Source: Dipylidium caninum (lineage: Eukaryota; Platyhelminthes; Cestoda; Cyclophyllidea; Dipylidiidae). Taken from it: 64,000 nucleotides of DNA. The stretch covers positions 372,001-436,000 of the forward strand of contig QEYB01000228.1 in assembly GCA_017562135.1 (NCBI GenBank), written 5' to 3'. Of this stretch, positions 36,101-48,333 are shown in pieces. Under the pieces are notes generated by a model, which was not told the origin of the DNA, did no database searches, and worked only from the letters and a program-made list of their open reading frames with translations. How positions within the stretch are numbered: position 1 is the stretch's first letter; the number at the start of each line of letters is the position of its first letter. The translations under genes were made by a program, and so were the position numbers.

Positions 36101-36974
36101 TTAACCAGGAAATTCGGTCTCGCAACTAAGATTGGTGCGTCTTCACCATCGTCTCTAAAAAATGGTTTGAACGAGGCCTCGAAATGCGCTTTTCTTCGTC
36201 CTCTTCGGGCGGGTGGACTTCGCCGAGTCTCCGTGGCGCTCAAACAGACTGGAGAGAGCGGAAAATGGCCTAGTAGGGCCCCGAGAAAAGGAGTTTGAAC
36301 CGCCGAAAGTGCTCAGGTCCTCTTCTCTCTTGCATACACCGACACGGCGGAGCCAACAGGTTGTCCTGCGATCGCTTAGGGTTGGGGGTAGGGACGCGTC
36401 CGTCGATGGGAACCATCATCCATTACGCCTCGCCCTAAGTTGGTTCACAGAGAGGCGGGCGCGACGGGGCGAAGGAAGAGGACACTGACACCTTTTTCCC
36501 TGACGTCATTTCAGACGCTTCCTCGTCTAGGAGGAAGGCTCCTTTCTGAACAATGCGCCTTCACCGCTACCCAAACCCTCATCTAAGCAAATTTAAAAAG
36601 GACTCAAATTTAATCGCACCGATTTTGTTGGAACTCAATGACTAAACCCTACGTGGCCTTTTCAGTTTGAGGAGAAGTTCACATTTGTGAAGGCACTTCA
36701 TTCACATGCTGAACCCCGTCCCTGAAGTAAATGTCAAATCGGTGTAAAATCCGCCCACTTGAGAAGCCTGGCCCCGCTTGCGATTACTTTTTTGCTTGTT
36801 AATTGTCTTACCAAATGTTCTCCGTCTCGGGTGACACCTAATGGGGGTTGAAAATTAACTTGAGACGTTGATGAATAATGCGTTAAGTTAATATGGCCGA
36901 CGTGGATGGTGGACGGGAACTCAGGAGACCACGGGGCGAGGAGCGGACGCGCAGTGGAGGATGAGGGCGAGGAG

Positions 36975-37003
36975 AAGGAGGAGGAGGAGGAGGAGGAGGA
37001 GAA
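36975..37003 (+). repeat. GGA triplet microsatellite
   Basis: GGAGGA repeats are flanked by GGAGAA variants. On the minus strand this gives a poly-Leu or Ser stretch that lengthens false frames. Confidence 0.85.
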
Positions 37004-39457
37004 GGCGGAATAACAAATCACTCAAAGGTGATTTAACGAAGAAGTGGGAGGAAAGCGTAATTAGGTGGAGGGTTATACGAGAATTTGGGGGTGAGGCAGC
37101 CAAAGTAACATGTAAATGATTCATTTTGTCTAGGCGGATCCCCGTCCTCCCACCGCTGGCCTCTGTTCGACAACAAGTCCCCGTTAAACGGACACCTGAC
37201 ATGCCTGAATGCTAATCTGCGCATGCCAAAAGCCGCCGAGGAGGCCGAAAGAGGACTGGCAGTTGTTGCACCTCGGCAGCATGAATTCCAACTTCCCACG
37301 GGGCGGAGGGGAACATGATTTTTCGTGTTTTCCCGTCTCGCAGAGCAACAGGTGACAGGGGATTTCACGCGCACCAAGCGGAGTGGCACTAGGAGGGGGG
37401 CGGCCGAAGGGGCAGGCGACGGCGACGGAGACGGGGGCGGTTGGACGGGGGAGGGAATCTGCTTCAGAAGATGATTATGCGATGAGTCATGGTTGCCAAG
37501 GCAATTGAGAGGAAATGCTGGCTTCTAATGCAACTGTCGAACATTTCGGCTCTAGTGAATCCGCAATTAGGCGAGAATATGGCTGTCGGGGCTGGCGCGG
37601 AGCACAAGTGACTCTCGTGTGCCTCCGTACTTCCCCACACCAGGTAGAAGGCGTCCTCGCTCATGGGAATCTGCCCCTCCGTGGCAGATCCATCGTCGTC
37701 AAGCGGGCTCGTGGAAGGGTTTTCGGTTTCCTTCCACGGAGCCAAGTCAACCTGTCAGAGGAGGCGTACAATGTGCCAGAAAGGGTGCAGAAAAAAAGTT
37801 AAAAGAGCGCCAACTTTGTGGCATTTTCATAAATTCGACTTCTTCAGGCCATTCGCTACTGGTTCAAGATCATATTTCGTGGGCTGGTAGCAGATTGCCA
37901 ATGTGGAGCGAGTCTGTAACCTTCCTGTTAAAAATTCTAGTAAGAAGAAGGTTGAAGGAGGCAGAGGCCACTTTCCTCCTACCTTCCGGGCAGGATTTTC
38001 CACTAAGCACTGTTATGATGAATCGCGGAGCCGTCGCTCTATCGGACGCTGACACGGTGGCCTCGGTAGGTCCGTCGCCTGTCTCCACTCCACCTGATCA
38101 TCTAATCAACTCCTGGGCACAAAACTTATGCAGCAGAGCACGGAAGGCAGCGTGGAGAGTCACCTACAACGAAATTTACAGTCGATGCTAATGTAAAGCA
38201 GTTTAATTTCCTTCGAGAACATTTCACGGTGAATAGGTGGATATGTAGGGCATTCGGACGTCCGTCGAATGAGAGCTCAGGAGCAAAGGAGAGAAAGGAG
38301 AAAGTCGCACGTGGAATGGCTACCGGATCTCTGAGGGTTACTTCTGCTAGCGCCTTCATCGTAAAGATCATGACAGCAGGCGGCGCTTACCAACGCATAC
38401 ATGTGAGGGGGATGCTCGAGGGGAGGTGACGAACGAGGAGGATCCCGTGGACCAGACGAATGTAATCGGTGTGGCAGAAGTTGAATCGGCCCAGCCCACC
38501 AGCCCACCAACCCTCCCAACAGTGTGTTACGTCATGGGAAGACGTTGAAGTGGCTTCTGTCCACGTAGGTCTCCTCCTCCCTTTTGCCCTCTCTGGCCTC
38601 TCAGGCCCCACATTTCCTCGTCCTTCTCCTCTAACACTGCCAACACCGCGAAGGAGGGGGAGGAGAGGAGATCACGTCCGCTCACTAGCTCATTCGCCTC
38701 TTCGTCTGGACCCTTCACCCGCGCCCCCCGCCCTGGGCCCCACACTCGACTCCGCCTCCTCCTACCCCTCTTCAGCTCACTTCATTAGTGGCGTCTTCAT
38801 CTCCTTCCGAGAGTTTGAAGAAATGGCACCCAAGGCAAGCCTCTCTCCCGCCAACTTCGCCTTCCCCGCTCTTGTGTCTGTGGACGATCGCTCGCCACGG
38901 CCTCAGTTCACTCGACCACATGGGAGTTCGAGGCGGCGGGCAGTGGCAGTCCAGTCGCCTGTGTCAGTCTCAAACAATGTCATTGGAATGTCGCGTCGTC
39001 ACGTGGAGAGGTGGAGAGGAGGGTAAGGCAAAAGCGTGGATACCCTCTCACCACATCCACTGAGACGATGTTGGTGATGATGGCGGTGGAGAGGCAGAAG
39101 CGGAAGCGGAGGCTGAGACGAGGCGGGAGGAGAAGGAGGAAGACAGGGAGGAGGTTTGACAGTGGTGGCGGTGGTGTCGAAGTGCAGAGAGTCTCTTCGA
39201 GGAACCGACATGTTCACCTATGTCAATATGTTGCAGCGATGAAAGAGTGCCAACTCGCCTCATTCAAAACACCCACTGCCCCCTAGCCACAACAGGAGAG
39301 ACTGAGATCCTCAAACAGCCCTCTTCGTCGACGTGGTGGACGTCGTGGAGGTGTATCGCGCGTAGCAGCAGTCGGGTGTCGAGGAGGATGGCGTGACGAC
39401 CTGGAGGCGATGGCGGACGAGGAGGTGGTGGACTGCCTGTGACCTGTTTGCTCTACG

Positions 39458-39537
39458 ACCACCATCACCACCACCACCACCACCACCGGCACCTGACACC
39501 GTCTCGTCCTCGTCGTCGTCGTCGTCGTCGTCGTCGA
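39458..39537 (+). repeat. ACC and TCG triplet microsatellites
   Basis: An ACC run (39458-39488, one ATC interruption) is followed 20 bases later by a TCG run (39510-39537). They account for the Thr/Val/Ser homopolymers in the frames across this spot. Confidence 0.9.
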
Positions 39538-40006
39538 CTCATTCAACAGCGTTCTCCTCAACGCGAGGTGTCCGAGCTCTCCTAGTCTCCCCACTAGCAC
39601 AAAATGGGCGGTGGGAGAGGAGAGAGACTGCGGACACTCGGACAGTGAACGCATTTCCTCACATCCGTGGACGTTGCTGCAGGAGGAGAGGCGAGGAGAG
39701 GAGAGGAAGAGATGGGTGAAGGTTTGAGAACATCACCATGTGGAGGACAGTGTACTCAGATGGGGTAATTCACTTGCCCTCTCAGTGGAGTCCACTCGCG
39801 ACCACACCAGCCCCCATGGCCTCCTCCTCCTCCCCCCCCTCCTCCATGTGTCCTCCTCCTCTTCGCCATCAACTCGTCTTGAGACGAGGTGACCTCCTGA
39901 ACTATGGGCCGAGTAAGTCATTGAGTAGTGGAAAGGGACAAGATGTTAGACGACGTCTCCCCATCTACGCCTTGACAGGTGTTCCGCTCCGAGCATGGAA
40001 GTCGGC

Positions 40007-40425
40007 GTCGTGGCAGTTGAAGGCGATGTTTATCTCGTCGGAATAGCCTTTATTCGTGTCTCCTGTCCGACCACGTGGTTGGAGAAAACGATTCTCTGAC
40101 TGTGGCACACTCATTCGGTGGGAGGGTGGAGGCAGTTGTTTCGTCGTAGCACCTCACCTGCTTCACCATCGCCTGCAGGTGAGAGCGAAACTGCAGGGGG
40201 CGACTGAGATGAGGGCGGACGATGTGAGTGGCAGGTGGAGGTGCGGAGGTGTGGGGTAGTGAGCTCACACTTGCCCACCCAGTTGGAATGGTGTTGTTGA
40301 TTTGATGCGCACGTCGTCCCGCACGACGTTCAAGTTGGTGTGTGATTGCGTCGAGGTGATCAAGTCTCCCCTCTCCGAGGAGTCCGGCCCTCTGTCCCTT
40401 GAAATGTCGGTTGAACTGCCCTTCG
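40007..40425 (-). repeat. Repeat C, copy C2 (inverted)
   Basis: This is the reverse complement of C1 with scattered substitutions. Read on the minus strand, it keeps VKQVRCYDETTAS, then LPPNECATVRESF, before a stop. Both copies share the same apparent frame break upstream of this peptide, so the break predates the duplication or the peptide is not coding. No clear target duplication or terminal repeat was seen at either edge, which argues for a segmental inverted duplication, though a non-autonomous element is possible. Confidence 0.8.
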
Positions 40426-43400
40426 GACGAGATGCGGAGTGGGGCAAGCTGTTTTTAAAGAATGCTACCTACAGAGGGGGAGAAAAGTTCTTAAAATCAG
40501 TACTCTTGAATGTCAGCGGGTGAGTGATCCTCCGACATCGCTTAACTCCACACTTGCCTCGTCTACTTATTTTTAGGTGTTTTTGCATTTAGCAACGCAA
40601 GTGAACCTCAAGCGGACGCCCGGAAACTCCAGAGATGTTTACAATTACCCTGCCTATGTCCTCTGTTTGGCTACCTTCAAGGCGACAATTGGATGGTCCG
40701 ACAAATCTTCTCTTCGTACCTAAATGCAGCTTGACTATTCGAATCTCTTCTTTCTACAAGTCAGGTTACTGTTCGTCCACCTTCCTGACGCCTTCTATCC
40801 TTCCGTCCCCTCTCAATCTCTCCATTTGGGAATCACCAGGTCCTGCTACACCACCTCCTCACCTCCCTCGAAAATCCAGTGCGATCCACCCCTTCGCCCG
40901 GTCATCTCAGTCGCACCTCGATGTCTTCTTCTGCCATACTCGGGTCGCCTCCTACCTGTGCGGTCTTCAATCCAACCATGAGTCCTCTCACTGGCTCCTC
41001 CGTCCAGAGAAGACCTTTCCCCCTTTTTATTCTTGACGTCAGACTTCACACCAACACCCTCGAAACCAAAGTCCGGTCATCTCGTGGTCGGTCGGCTCCT
41101 TTTGAGCTTCTGACGTGTTTTGAACAGTGTGGAACCAGACTTGTGTGTTGACACATGAGGCAAAATCGCGTCGCCGATCTTCTTCAATTTCCCCATCTAC
41201 ATTCCACAGGCTGCGTACTAGGGGAGCCTCGCATGCCTCCATTTGGTCTCCTCCGCCAGCCGGGGAACAAAACGGCTACAATGCCCGACGAGACTGTCGT
41301 CGCCGAGCAGCGGATGGCTGTGGTCCACCGGGAGAAGAAGGACAAATACACTGCAACACCGACGCACGAGGAGTTAAAAAGGGTCGAAGAGAGAGCATGC
41401 ATCCTTGGTACTCAGCACGCGGGGTTTTCTGGTGAATGTTCTTCCCAAATTCAATGAAGAAATTTGGGCTGATTGGATTGTCGAGGAACGACCTCTCCGT
41501 ATTCGCTTTTGCGAGGAGACTGAAGTGCTACGATGTCCACCTGTATGGCACATGCACCGCGGAAAAAGCAGGTCAAATATGGCCTGAGCCCTACCTCAGA
41601 AGACACACAAAAGGCCTTCATTTAAACCACTACTTTGTCAGTTTCAACTGAGATCCACGGAATTCAAGGCTAATAACACACCCAATCTCCGGAACCTCAA
41701 TAACGTGTTTAATGACTTTCTCTCTGGGTCTGTGGGGGCGACAGCCTGGAAACGCCTTCCTGCCAAGGCGACGTAACAGCGGCGACATTTTGATGTGTGA
41801 TTTGAGAATGGCTCGATTTCCGGGGGCCTTCAATGATGCTTCATAAGATAGCAAATATGGACACCACTGCGTCCTCCTCCGCTCCCTTCGTCATGTATAA
41901 GTTGTCTGGCCAATCCTGACGAACTTCTAAAACCGACCGGCGGGCCGAGACAGCCTTGGGAAGACCTAAAGCGTCCAGTCATCATGGAATAGGCGCCGAC
42001 AAGACACGACGGTGCTGTGTCGTCGCTTGTACTGAACCGCCGGCTGAATATCCCCCTGCGGAATGACCGGAAGGATCGGGTCGGGGCACGGACACTTCGG
42101 CGGCGAAGACGCGTCTCCGCCCCATTCAGCTGCATCAAAACACTTTACACCAGCGCTGACAGACCGTGGAGTGTGGCGATCTGCCGAGGTGGAGGCCACC
42201 ACTTCCCCAACGCATTCGGCACTTGACAGTCGCATTGCAAGGAGGATGTCGGAGAGATATAATCCCGAGATTGCATCGAAGTACAACAACACGTCAGACC
42301 GAGGTGGAGTGGATTTTTTGTTAGCCAGAAGGCGTATATCTTCGAGCCAAGTAGTCAACAAAGAGTCTGAAAAAAGGCACCTCGTCGCGCCCGGTCCCAG
42401 TGCCTGGCCAACTCGCCCCAGCGGCTCGCCGGACCGTCCTGTCTCTCCTTCCGGCTTTTTTGGGCTACATATTGCGTAGAAAGAGAAAACTCCGACGAAT
42501 GAGACGTCGCTTTACCGTATTAGGCGGGTGAAGGAGAAAAAATCTCCCAGATGGTGGATCGAATAGCACCGGCGAGGCTGGCGACTGCGTCAACGAGTTT
42601 AAATCGTGCGCGTTGGGGCCAGAGGAGTTGGGGAATCAGTCAAGGGAACGTAAATAATGGCTCCAAGCCCGACGGACTGCCTCCATCGCCTTCACCGTCA
42701 CTTTGGTCGTTCCGGGGCGGGAGAAGTAGCAGAACCGATCGCCTTAAATCACTGTCCTGCCCCCAAGCGCAGAACTCCCCAAATCCCTGGTTTTACAGGG
42801 CCCGCCTCCGTGCACTTTGCCCTTCTACGCCACGCAGTGCCAAGAAGGGGAAATATTCGCCCGCTCTTTGCCCACACGCATGCCTACGCATTGTTTGTGT
42901 GTGTGGCAATGAGAGAGAGGTGGGAGAAAAAAGGCGCGGACTTGACAGAGGCAAGGTAACTTTTCCTCCTCCTCCTCCTTGCCCATCCCTTAGGCGCTGC
43001 CCTGAAGGCACTTAGACAGGAGAAATACACGGGATGGGCGAAATAAAAGGCTTCTGTGGGCCTGGACGTAGGTCAAGATGTTAGCAGACCGGGGCCAATC
43101 GCGAGCTCATTACATTCGTGGCTACAAATGAATGAATTCAAGAGAGATTCGCCAACTGAGACTACTGCCAACAGCCAGTTACAGCAGAGGGGCGAGAGAA
43201 AAGATAAGGAAAGTTAAAGTTAATCCTCCTTCCACCTCCGCCTCCAAGGAATGTCTTTTTACACATTTACCAACGCAAGTACTAATATTCGTGCCGAGGG
43301 CCTCGAAGGCACAGCAAGCCAGCTGGTGGTGAGGTGATTGGCAGCTCGTAGAGAAGAACCGCTTTGGGATAGCGATTTTATACGGCTGTATACCTTTCCA

Positions 43401-45535
43401 CAGTGTTATCAGACCGTCCGAAGATGGCATGGAAAGCCTAAGATGCTGTAAACAAGGCTCAGAAGTTGGTTAACTAGAAAGATGACCTTCCACACCGTCA
43501 AGACGTCTGTTATTGGGTAAAGGACAAAAGCAGGTCGCTGATATGTCATAAGTTGCATGCAACTGTTAACTCCGCATGTTCTGTATTATCGCCAATAGCA
43601 TTTTCGTCTACCTGAAATATGGCAAGGGGGATAGGAGATATGGTGAAAGTGGGACCTCCCTCAAAGGTGCACTTACACTTAATTGGGCCTGGGGGAAGGG
43701 GGCGGGGACTCCGGGCTCCCCTTCACGCCCCGCGGCCCCCCTTAGCCCCGTTTCAACCAAATAAGCGTTTGTATATAAAAACGTATATTTAGTCGTCCAC
43801 ACCCTCTCTCTGGACTAAATTTTTATGGAAAGAGACTCTAGCCGTTCGCCTCCTTTTCACCTAATCAACACACCTTTCGCCGTTTTATAACACACGGCAT
43901 CATCCACTTAAACAAAGAAGAGACGACGGAGTCGATGTCGGAGGCTGATGGGCCGCAGGCCAAATCAGCTTGCCAGAGGGGGTGGTAAAAACACACTGAG
44001 AGCAAACTTGAAATGACAATAGGGGATGGAGGAGGTGGGGGGGGGGAAGGGGCGGAGGCAGAACGTTTAGCCCATTTTCATCAAATTGTCTAGACACTGA
44101 TCTTGTCGCCTGCCTCACTATGCAAATTACCTACGATGCGGTAGGCTGTGGAATTTCAACAAATCGTGTCATCCGTCTCCACTGCCTACACCCTGTAGTA
44201 TTTAACTCATCTCGGGAAACTTGTCAAAAAACTAGTGCGATCGGGTGTGTGAGGGCTTCTCTCTTCCCTTCCTCCACCTCAGGCTCCTCCGCAACCTCCT
44301 CCTCGTCATCATCGTACTCCTCGTCCTACTGCGCGCCTTCCACTCCTTCTCCCTTCTTCGTCTTCCTCCTCCTCCTTTTCCTCCTTCAAGTTGTCATTAA
44401 AATGTGGCTATCAAATGCTATTTCATGTCTCTGTGACGACAGTAATCGTCGACCTTTCATTAGATCCACCCACTTGTCTCTTCTCATTTAAGCCTTCTCT
44501 TCTCGCGATTTACCTACCAAGCCATTTCTCTTCCCTCGTTCTTCCCTCCTCCCTTTCTCTCTTCCTAGTCCACCTTGGCGTCAGCTCGCCTGCCTGCCTG
44601 CCTGCATGTCCACTTCTCGCCAACTCAACTACCCTCAAAGAACTTTGGTTGGTGGACCAGAACTAGTTGCTATGACAAAAGTTCCCTGCCATTCTCATTC
44701 AAGTGCAGCATGTCAAGAAAAAAGACCCACAAAACTTTGGCTATTTCGTCTGAGGTTAATTTCGTCCAGGAGCGGATAGAAAAGGGCGAGTCGAACCACC
44801 GGGAATGGGTTTGTGGCGATTATTACGGAAGAGGAAAAAGGCCACGGGGAAGAGTGTTTTTGAATGGAGGAAACTTCGTCCTCCCAGCTTTTCGCCCAGT
44901 GATGCTCGCCAACAACTGTCGCAACCGCCGGCCCAAAAAGAGCCTTTTCTTCGCCCGCCGAGCGTTCGGTAGCGACGTGGGACACCGTGGTGTTGACAGA
45001 AAATTCCTCCCTTGATTGGGCGCTATGGGGAAAAAGCTTTCCGACCGCTCAGACACTCGGAATGGCAGCTCCGAGGAGTCTCACCAGCCTCCGTTTGTTT
45101 TACCCTCTGAAGAGGTGACTTATCCGCTCCTCACTGGAAGTAAACACTGCAGGAGGACGGTGATGTTTTTCCTCCTCGACTTGCCCAAGTGGTGCGGCGA
45201 GGCGAGAACCTCGAGACTTCGAGGGTGTTCTCTTCGCCCCACTTGGAGGATCATTCGCGCCCGCGGCGGTATGTCGGCCTGCAGAAGCAAAATGAAGCCT
45301 CTGTTGAGCCTCGACGGGGTGGAAATTAAGCCCGTGGAGTTGAGCATTTTGCTAGGACAGCCTCTACTGGCTAAACTGCAAGAGTGGACAGGTCTGCTTT
45401 CACAAATGCTCCAATCTCAATTCATTTCCACGCGAAATTCACGAAAATCACCTTCTGCTGGGGAAATTCTCCTGGACTGTGGATGGTAGGGAACTATGAA
45501 AGGAGTCTTTTTCGTCTAGTCTGAGTTCATCCACG
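40426..45535. other. Mixed stretch with a few coding-like frames
   Basis: No gene could be named. Around 41155-41440 the plus frame has a natural-looking composition. At 41457-41640 another plus frame contains FGLIGLSRNDL and FARRLK, faintly like the NAD-binding segment of 2-hydroxyacid dehydrogenases. The same-frame open region at 44569-45489 is listed separately. A TGCC microsatellite lies at 44588-44605 and an AT-rich block at 43.0-43.6 kb. Confidence 0.35.
44569..45489 (+). other. Long open frame with a single in-frame TGA
   Basis: One plus-strand frame stays open from 44569 to 45489 except for a single TGA at 45013-45015, giving about 147 and 157 codons on either side. The peptide has mixed composition, for example VNFVQERIEKGESNHREW and GVEIKPVELSILLGQPLL. 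No domain was recognised. Minus-strand frames of 77-90 codons overlap the first half, so low stop density may explain part of this. It could be a decayed exon, a retained-intron region, or chance. I see no start context or splice sites that decide it. Confidence 0.25.
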
Positions 45536-45717
45536 CCTGCGAAAGAGGCAGGGCACCTCGCCTCCCCACATATTTTCCTTTATCACGTTGAAGATGTTCT
45601 TCTCGCACCTCGTTGAGTTATTCCCGCCTTTTATGCCTGGCCCATTATTCGTTCGCATTTTCCCGCCGACACACAGCCGCCTTTTCTCGCACGACTTGCA
45701 GTGGGACGTGGTCCAGC

Positions 45718-45782
45718 CGGGGGGGGGAAAATGGGGGAAGGGGGGATGGGGAAGGGGGTGGGGTGGGGGTGGGGGGTGGGTT
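45718..45782 (+). repeat. G-run tract with quadruplex potential
   Basis: Nine or so runs of three to seven G are separated by one to four bases over about 65 bases. Such spacing fits the consensus for DNA G-quadruplexes. It lies inside repeat R2 at a place where the R1b copy has only ordinary GC-rich sequence, so it expanded after the copies parted. Confidence 0.75.
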
Positions 45783-46029
45783 GAGGTGGAGGGCTCGAGG
45801 GACGCTGAGGAGGCAGGCATTCACGAGGCGGTGAGATTCTCTCGTGAAGGGCGACCAGCATCGAAAAGACGAACATGGTTGACGTTGGTTACGCAAGTGT
45901 CATTCTGACAAGTCTGAGAATCGTGAAGGCGCCCGCCTCGAGGAGGACCACCGGCCCGTTGTCGGCACTGACGACGATGATGACGATGACGACGAGAGGA
46001 GGCGAGGAGGCGTGAGGCGAGGCAGGAGA

Positions 46030-46080
46030 GGAGGAGGAGGAGGAGGGGGGAGGAGGAGTAGAGGAGAAGAGGAGGAGGAA
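46030..46080 (+). repeat. GGA-rich purine tract in R2
   Basis: A GGAGGA-rich run with G insertions corresponds to the CCT-rich run at 9355-9455 in the R1a copy. Confidence 0.8.
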
Positions 46081-46092
46081 TAGCAAACGACG

Positions 46093-48300
46093 CATCTGTG
46101 CCGGCTGGCCCTGACTAACTCAACTGGAGATGCTCGAGCTGCCCTTCAAGGCAACTGACATCTTCGTTCTTCCTGCTTCTCAACACACGACTGTCGACGT
46201 TTTTAACACACCAAATTATCATTTGCGATGAAGCGGTGAATTTTCGTAAGATAAAAAAAAATCAAGCAAATGGCAGGGAATTTCGTGGTCAGGACACACC
46301 CCTAAGCCGGAATTTCCTCGAATAAAAAATATATACCGTGCAACGCCCTAAGAGCTGGTCATCCATTTATTCCTGCATAAAATGCAACGGGCGAAGCCGC
46401 AAACAGCGGAGGAGTCCTCCTCCTCCTCCTCCTCCTCTCCTCGTCTCTCCTCGCCTTACCTGAAGCTGAAAAAAACTGTCGACACAAAAACCGCCAGCGC
46501 TGCTCTCAACGGCGCGGCGCAGTTTTCCTGCATGCTGAAAACGCTGAACGCCCACAGGAGGCCTCCATTCTTGTGGACAATTAACTCCTTCGGCGATGTG
46601 AGAGCGTATCACCTCCGCATTCTCCACCTCTGCCCGGTATTTCGCCACAGATTATGACCTTTTTTGCAATTAAGATTTATTTTTAAGTGGAAACAAAACA
46701 AGATAAACTAGAATGCTTTTCTAAGAGACTTTGAGTAGTCGGTTAAGTCGGAAAAAGTGGAAATTTGTTCTCAAAAAAGCACACACGACTTGTCAATTGA
46801 AATCCTCCATTGAATGGTGCAAGTTCTTCACATTTCCCATACGATCGTTTCATGATTTCCACGTTAGTATCTGTCCTCTTTCTCCTTCCTTCCTTCCTTC
46901 CTACATGGACATTTTCCCACTTGCCTGTTCATACACTCGGCGACAGAAGAACTCGACGCACTGGAGAACTTCAATCACCAACTTCCTCTCGCAGCTACCT
47001 TCACTTCGGTGGAACTAATCGCCTTCGCATTCAACCAGCCACCTTCCCGACGTAAACTATACGCAGCCTAACCGCCGTCCGGTCAACCATTCGCCCAACT
47101 AAAAGCCCGTTTGCCCAACTGACTGGTGACTTGCACCCTCACCGACTTGGCCGAGTCGCCGAAGCGTTCGCCTGCCCATCCCGCCGGCCTCACTTGTCTC
47201 GACTTGACCGCTCATCCACCGCCTACCAAACTGGTCCGCTGCGGTCACTCACTCAGTATACCAACAGATCCGAGGGGAGTTCTGTCCGTTGCCTGTCTTA
47301 CACGTCTGTCCTGAGGGCAGAAAACCGGCCGCGACTACTACTGTTGACTTTTATTCTCATTGGCATCACAGTTTTCGGCGCTGCGGTGCTGCTCTCCACC
47401 ACTGCGCGGACCGCATTCTCATAACTCCTCGGAATGGCAGGAGCTGCGAGCAAAAGCCTCGCTGCCTTCTGCGAGAAGTATCGAGGCAAGTGGGCGAAGG
47501 GTTTGTATATTTTCAATGACAAAATCGCAGGATGCGAAGATACACGGAGACTCCGAGACCTTTTGCCCCCCCCCCCCCTCCTCCTCTCCAAATAATGCAT
47601 TTCTGATAAACACTTAAAGGGAAATGGCATTTGTGGAGAAGAAGGACGAATGTCCCCTGAGAGAGTCGCTTCCCTTCCCCCTCCACCCCTTCGCCTTTGC
47701 CTTTGCCTGGGCCTTGCCTTCTCCCCGTCGCCCCCCCCCTCCTCCCGCCACGGAGGGGATCATGTTACGTGGGCTGCGTGCTGTCGCCTTTTGCAACACT
47801 TTCTCCTACCTCCGGGGCCAAATACAATTGTTTACCTTAACTACTCTCCAATTAAAAAACGCCGAAGGAGGGGGTGGAGGAGGCGGAGGAGATTTCGTGT
47901 CTATGGCTCCATGAAAGGGCTATCCTTTCACTGGATTCGTGTTCCACTTTTTACATGAGAAGTCAATTAAGCAACTGCGACCGGCGGGTTGATTGATGTG
48001 CTTGTATGAACCTGGCAACTCAACTTGCAATGCAGTTGGCTGGTGAGGCGAGAGGGGAACTGGCGGGCGGGCGGGCGGAGGCGGCGGAGGCGGAGGCGGC
48101 GGAAGGTGACGGGCGGCGGAAGTCAGGCGGCTAGCGGCTTGGAGAAATTCCTCTTAGCTTAATGAATTATTCACCTTCCAGTTAGGAGGAAGACGAAAGA
48201 AAATGGTATGAGATGAGGGAGGAGGAGAATAAATGGAAACACCAACTATTGTGAAGAGCTGAGGCGATGTACTTTTAACACCTCTATGCTCCCACACTTC
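46093..48300. other. Mixed stretch with microsatellites, no gene recognised
   Basis: This includes a TCC run (46414-46437), a TTCC run (46884-46902), a 13-C run (47566-47578) and a GGCGGGC/GGCGGA tract (48063-48120). Open frames here are short or dominated by these tracts. A1-rich DNA at 46190-46370 carries no motif that I recognise. Confidence 0.4.
48063..48120 (+). repeat. GGCGGGC / GGCGGA tract
   Basis: Tandem GGCG units change into GGCGGA hexamers, similar to the tract at 8977-9030. Confidence 0.85.
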
Positions 48301-48304
48301 ACTG

Positions 48305-48333
48305 TCGCATATGTGTGACACGTGTAGTGTCAC
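48305..48333. repeat. Recurrent palindromic motif, copy 1
   Basis: GCATATGTGTGACACGTG is followed by TAGTGTCAC. Within it, GTGACAC and GTGTCAC can pair around a short loop. The same core recurs at 49.77, 62.80, 62.94 and 63.58 kb. Confidence 0.6.

Larger units (their letters stand above)
33116..40006. other. Spacer enclosed by inverted repeat C
   Basis: A 6.9-kb stretch lies between the inverted C copies. Long frames (33007-33507, 33378-33845, 37619-38191, 38469-39026) are Pro/Ser/Arg-rich and overlap frames on the other strand. A GGA tract lies at 36975-37003, and ACC and TCG triplet tracts are listed separately. Nothing was recognised as a gene. Confidence 0.4.
45536..46092. repeat. Repeat R, copy R2 (inverted)
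   Basis: The reverse complement matches R1b (10106-10375) and then R1a (about 9350-9620) with no mariner between them. It is therefore the contiguous form of the repeat and gives its order. The conserved blocks include GAAAAGGCGGCTGTG, ATATGTGGGGAGGCG and GCGCCTTCACGATTCTCA-like sequence. The GTC and CCT tracts of R1a are present as GAC and GGA runs. The G-rich tract at 45718-45782 is absent from R1b and expanded here. Confidence 0.72.

Noticed and set aside
37619..38191. A 190-codon plus frame
   Set aside because: Biased composition, overlapping frames, no recognisable domain, and no clear start or splice context.
44713..44985. A mariner fragment on the minus strand opposite the long open frame
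   Set aside because: None of the PHPPYSPD, DNARPH or WQKVVD blocks is present.
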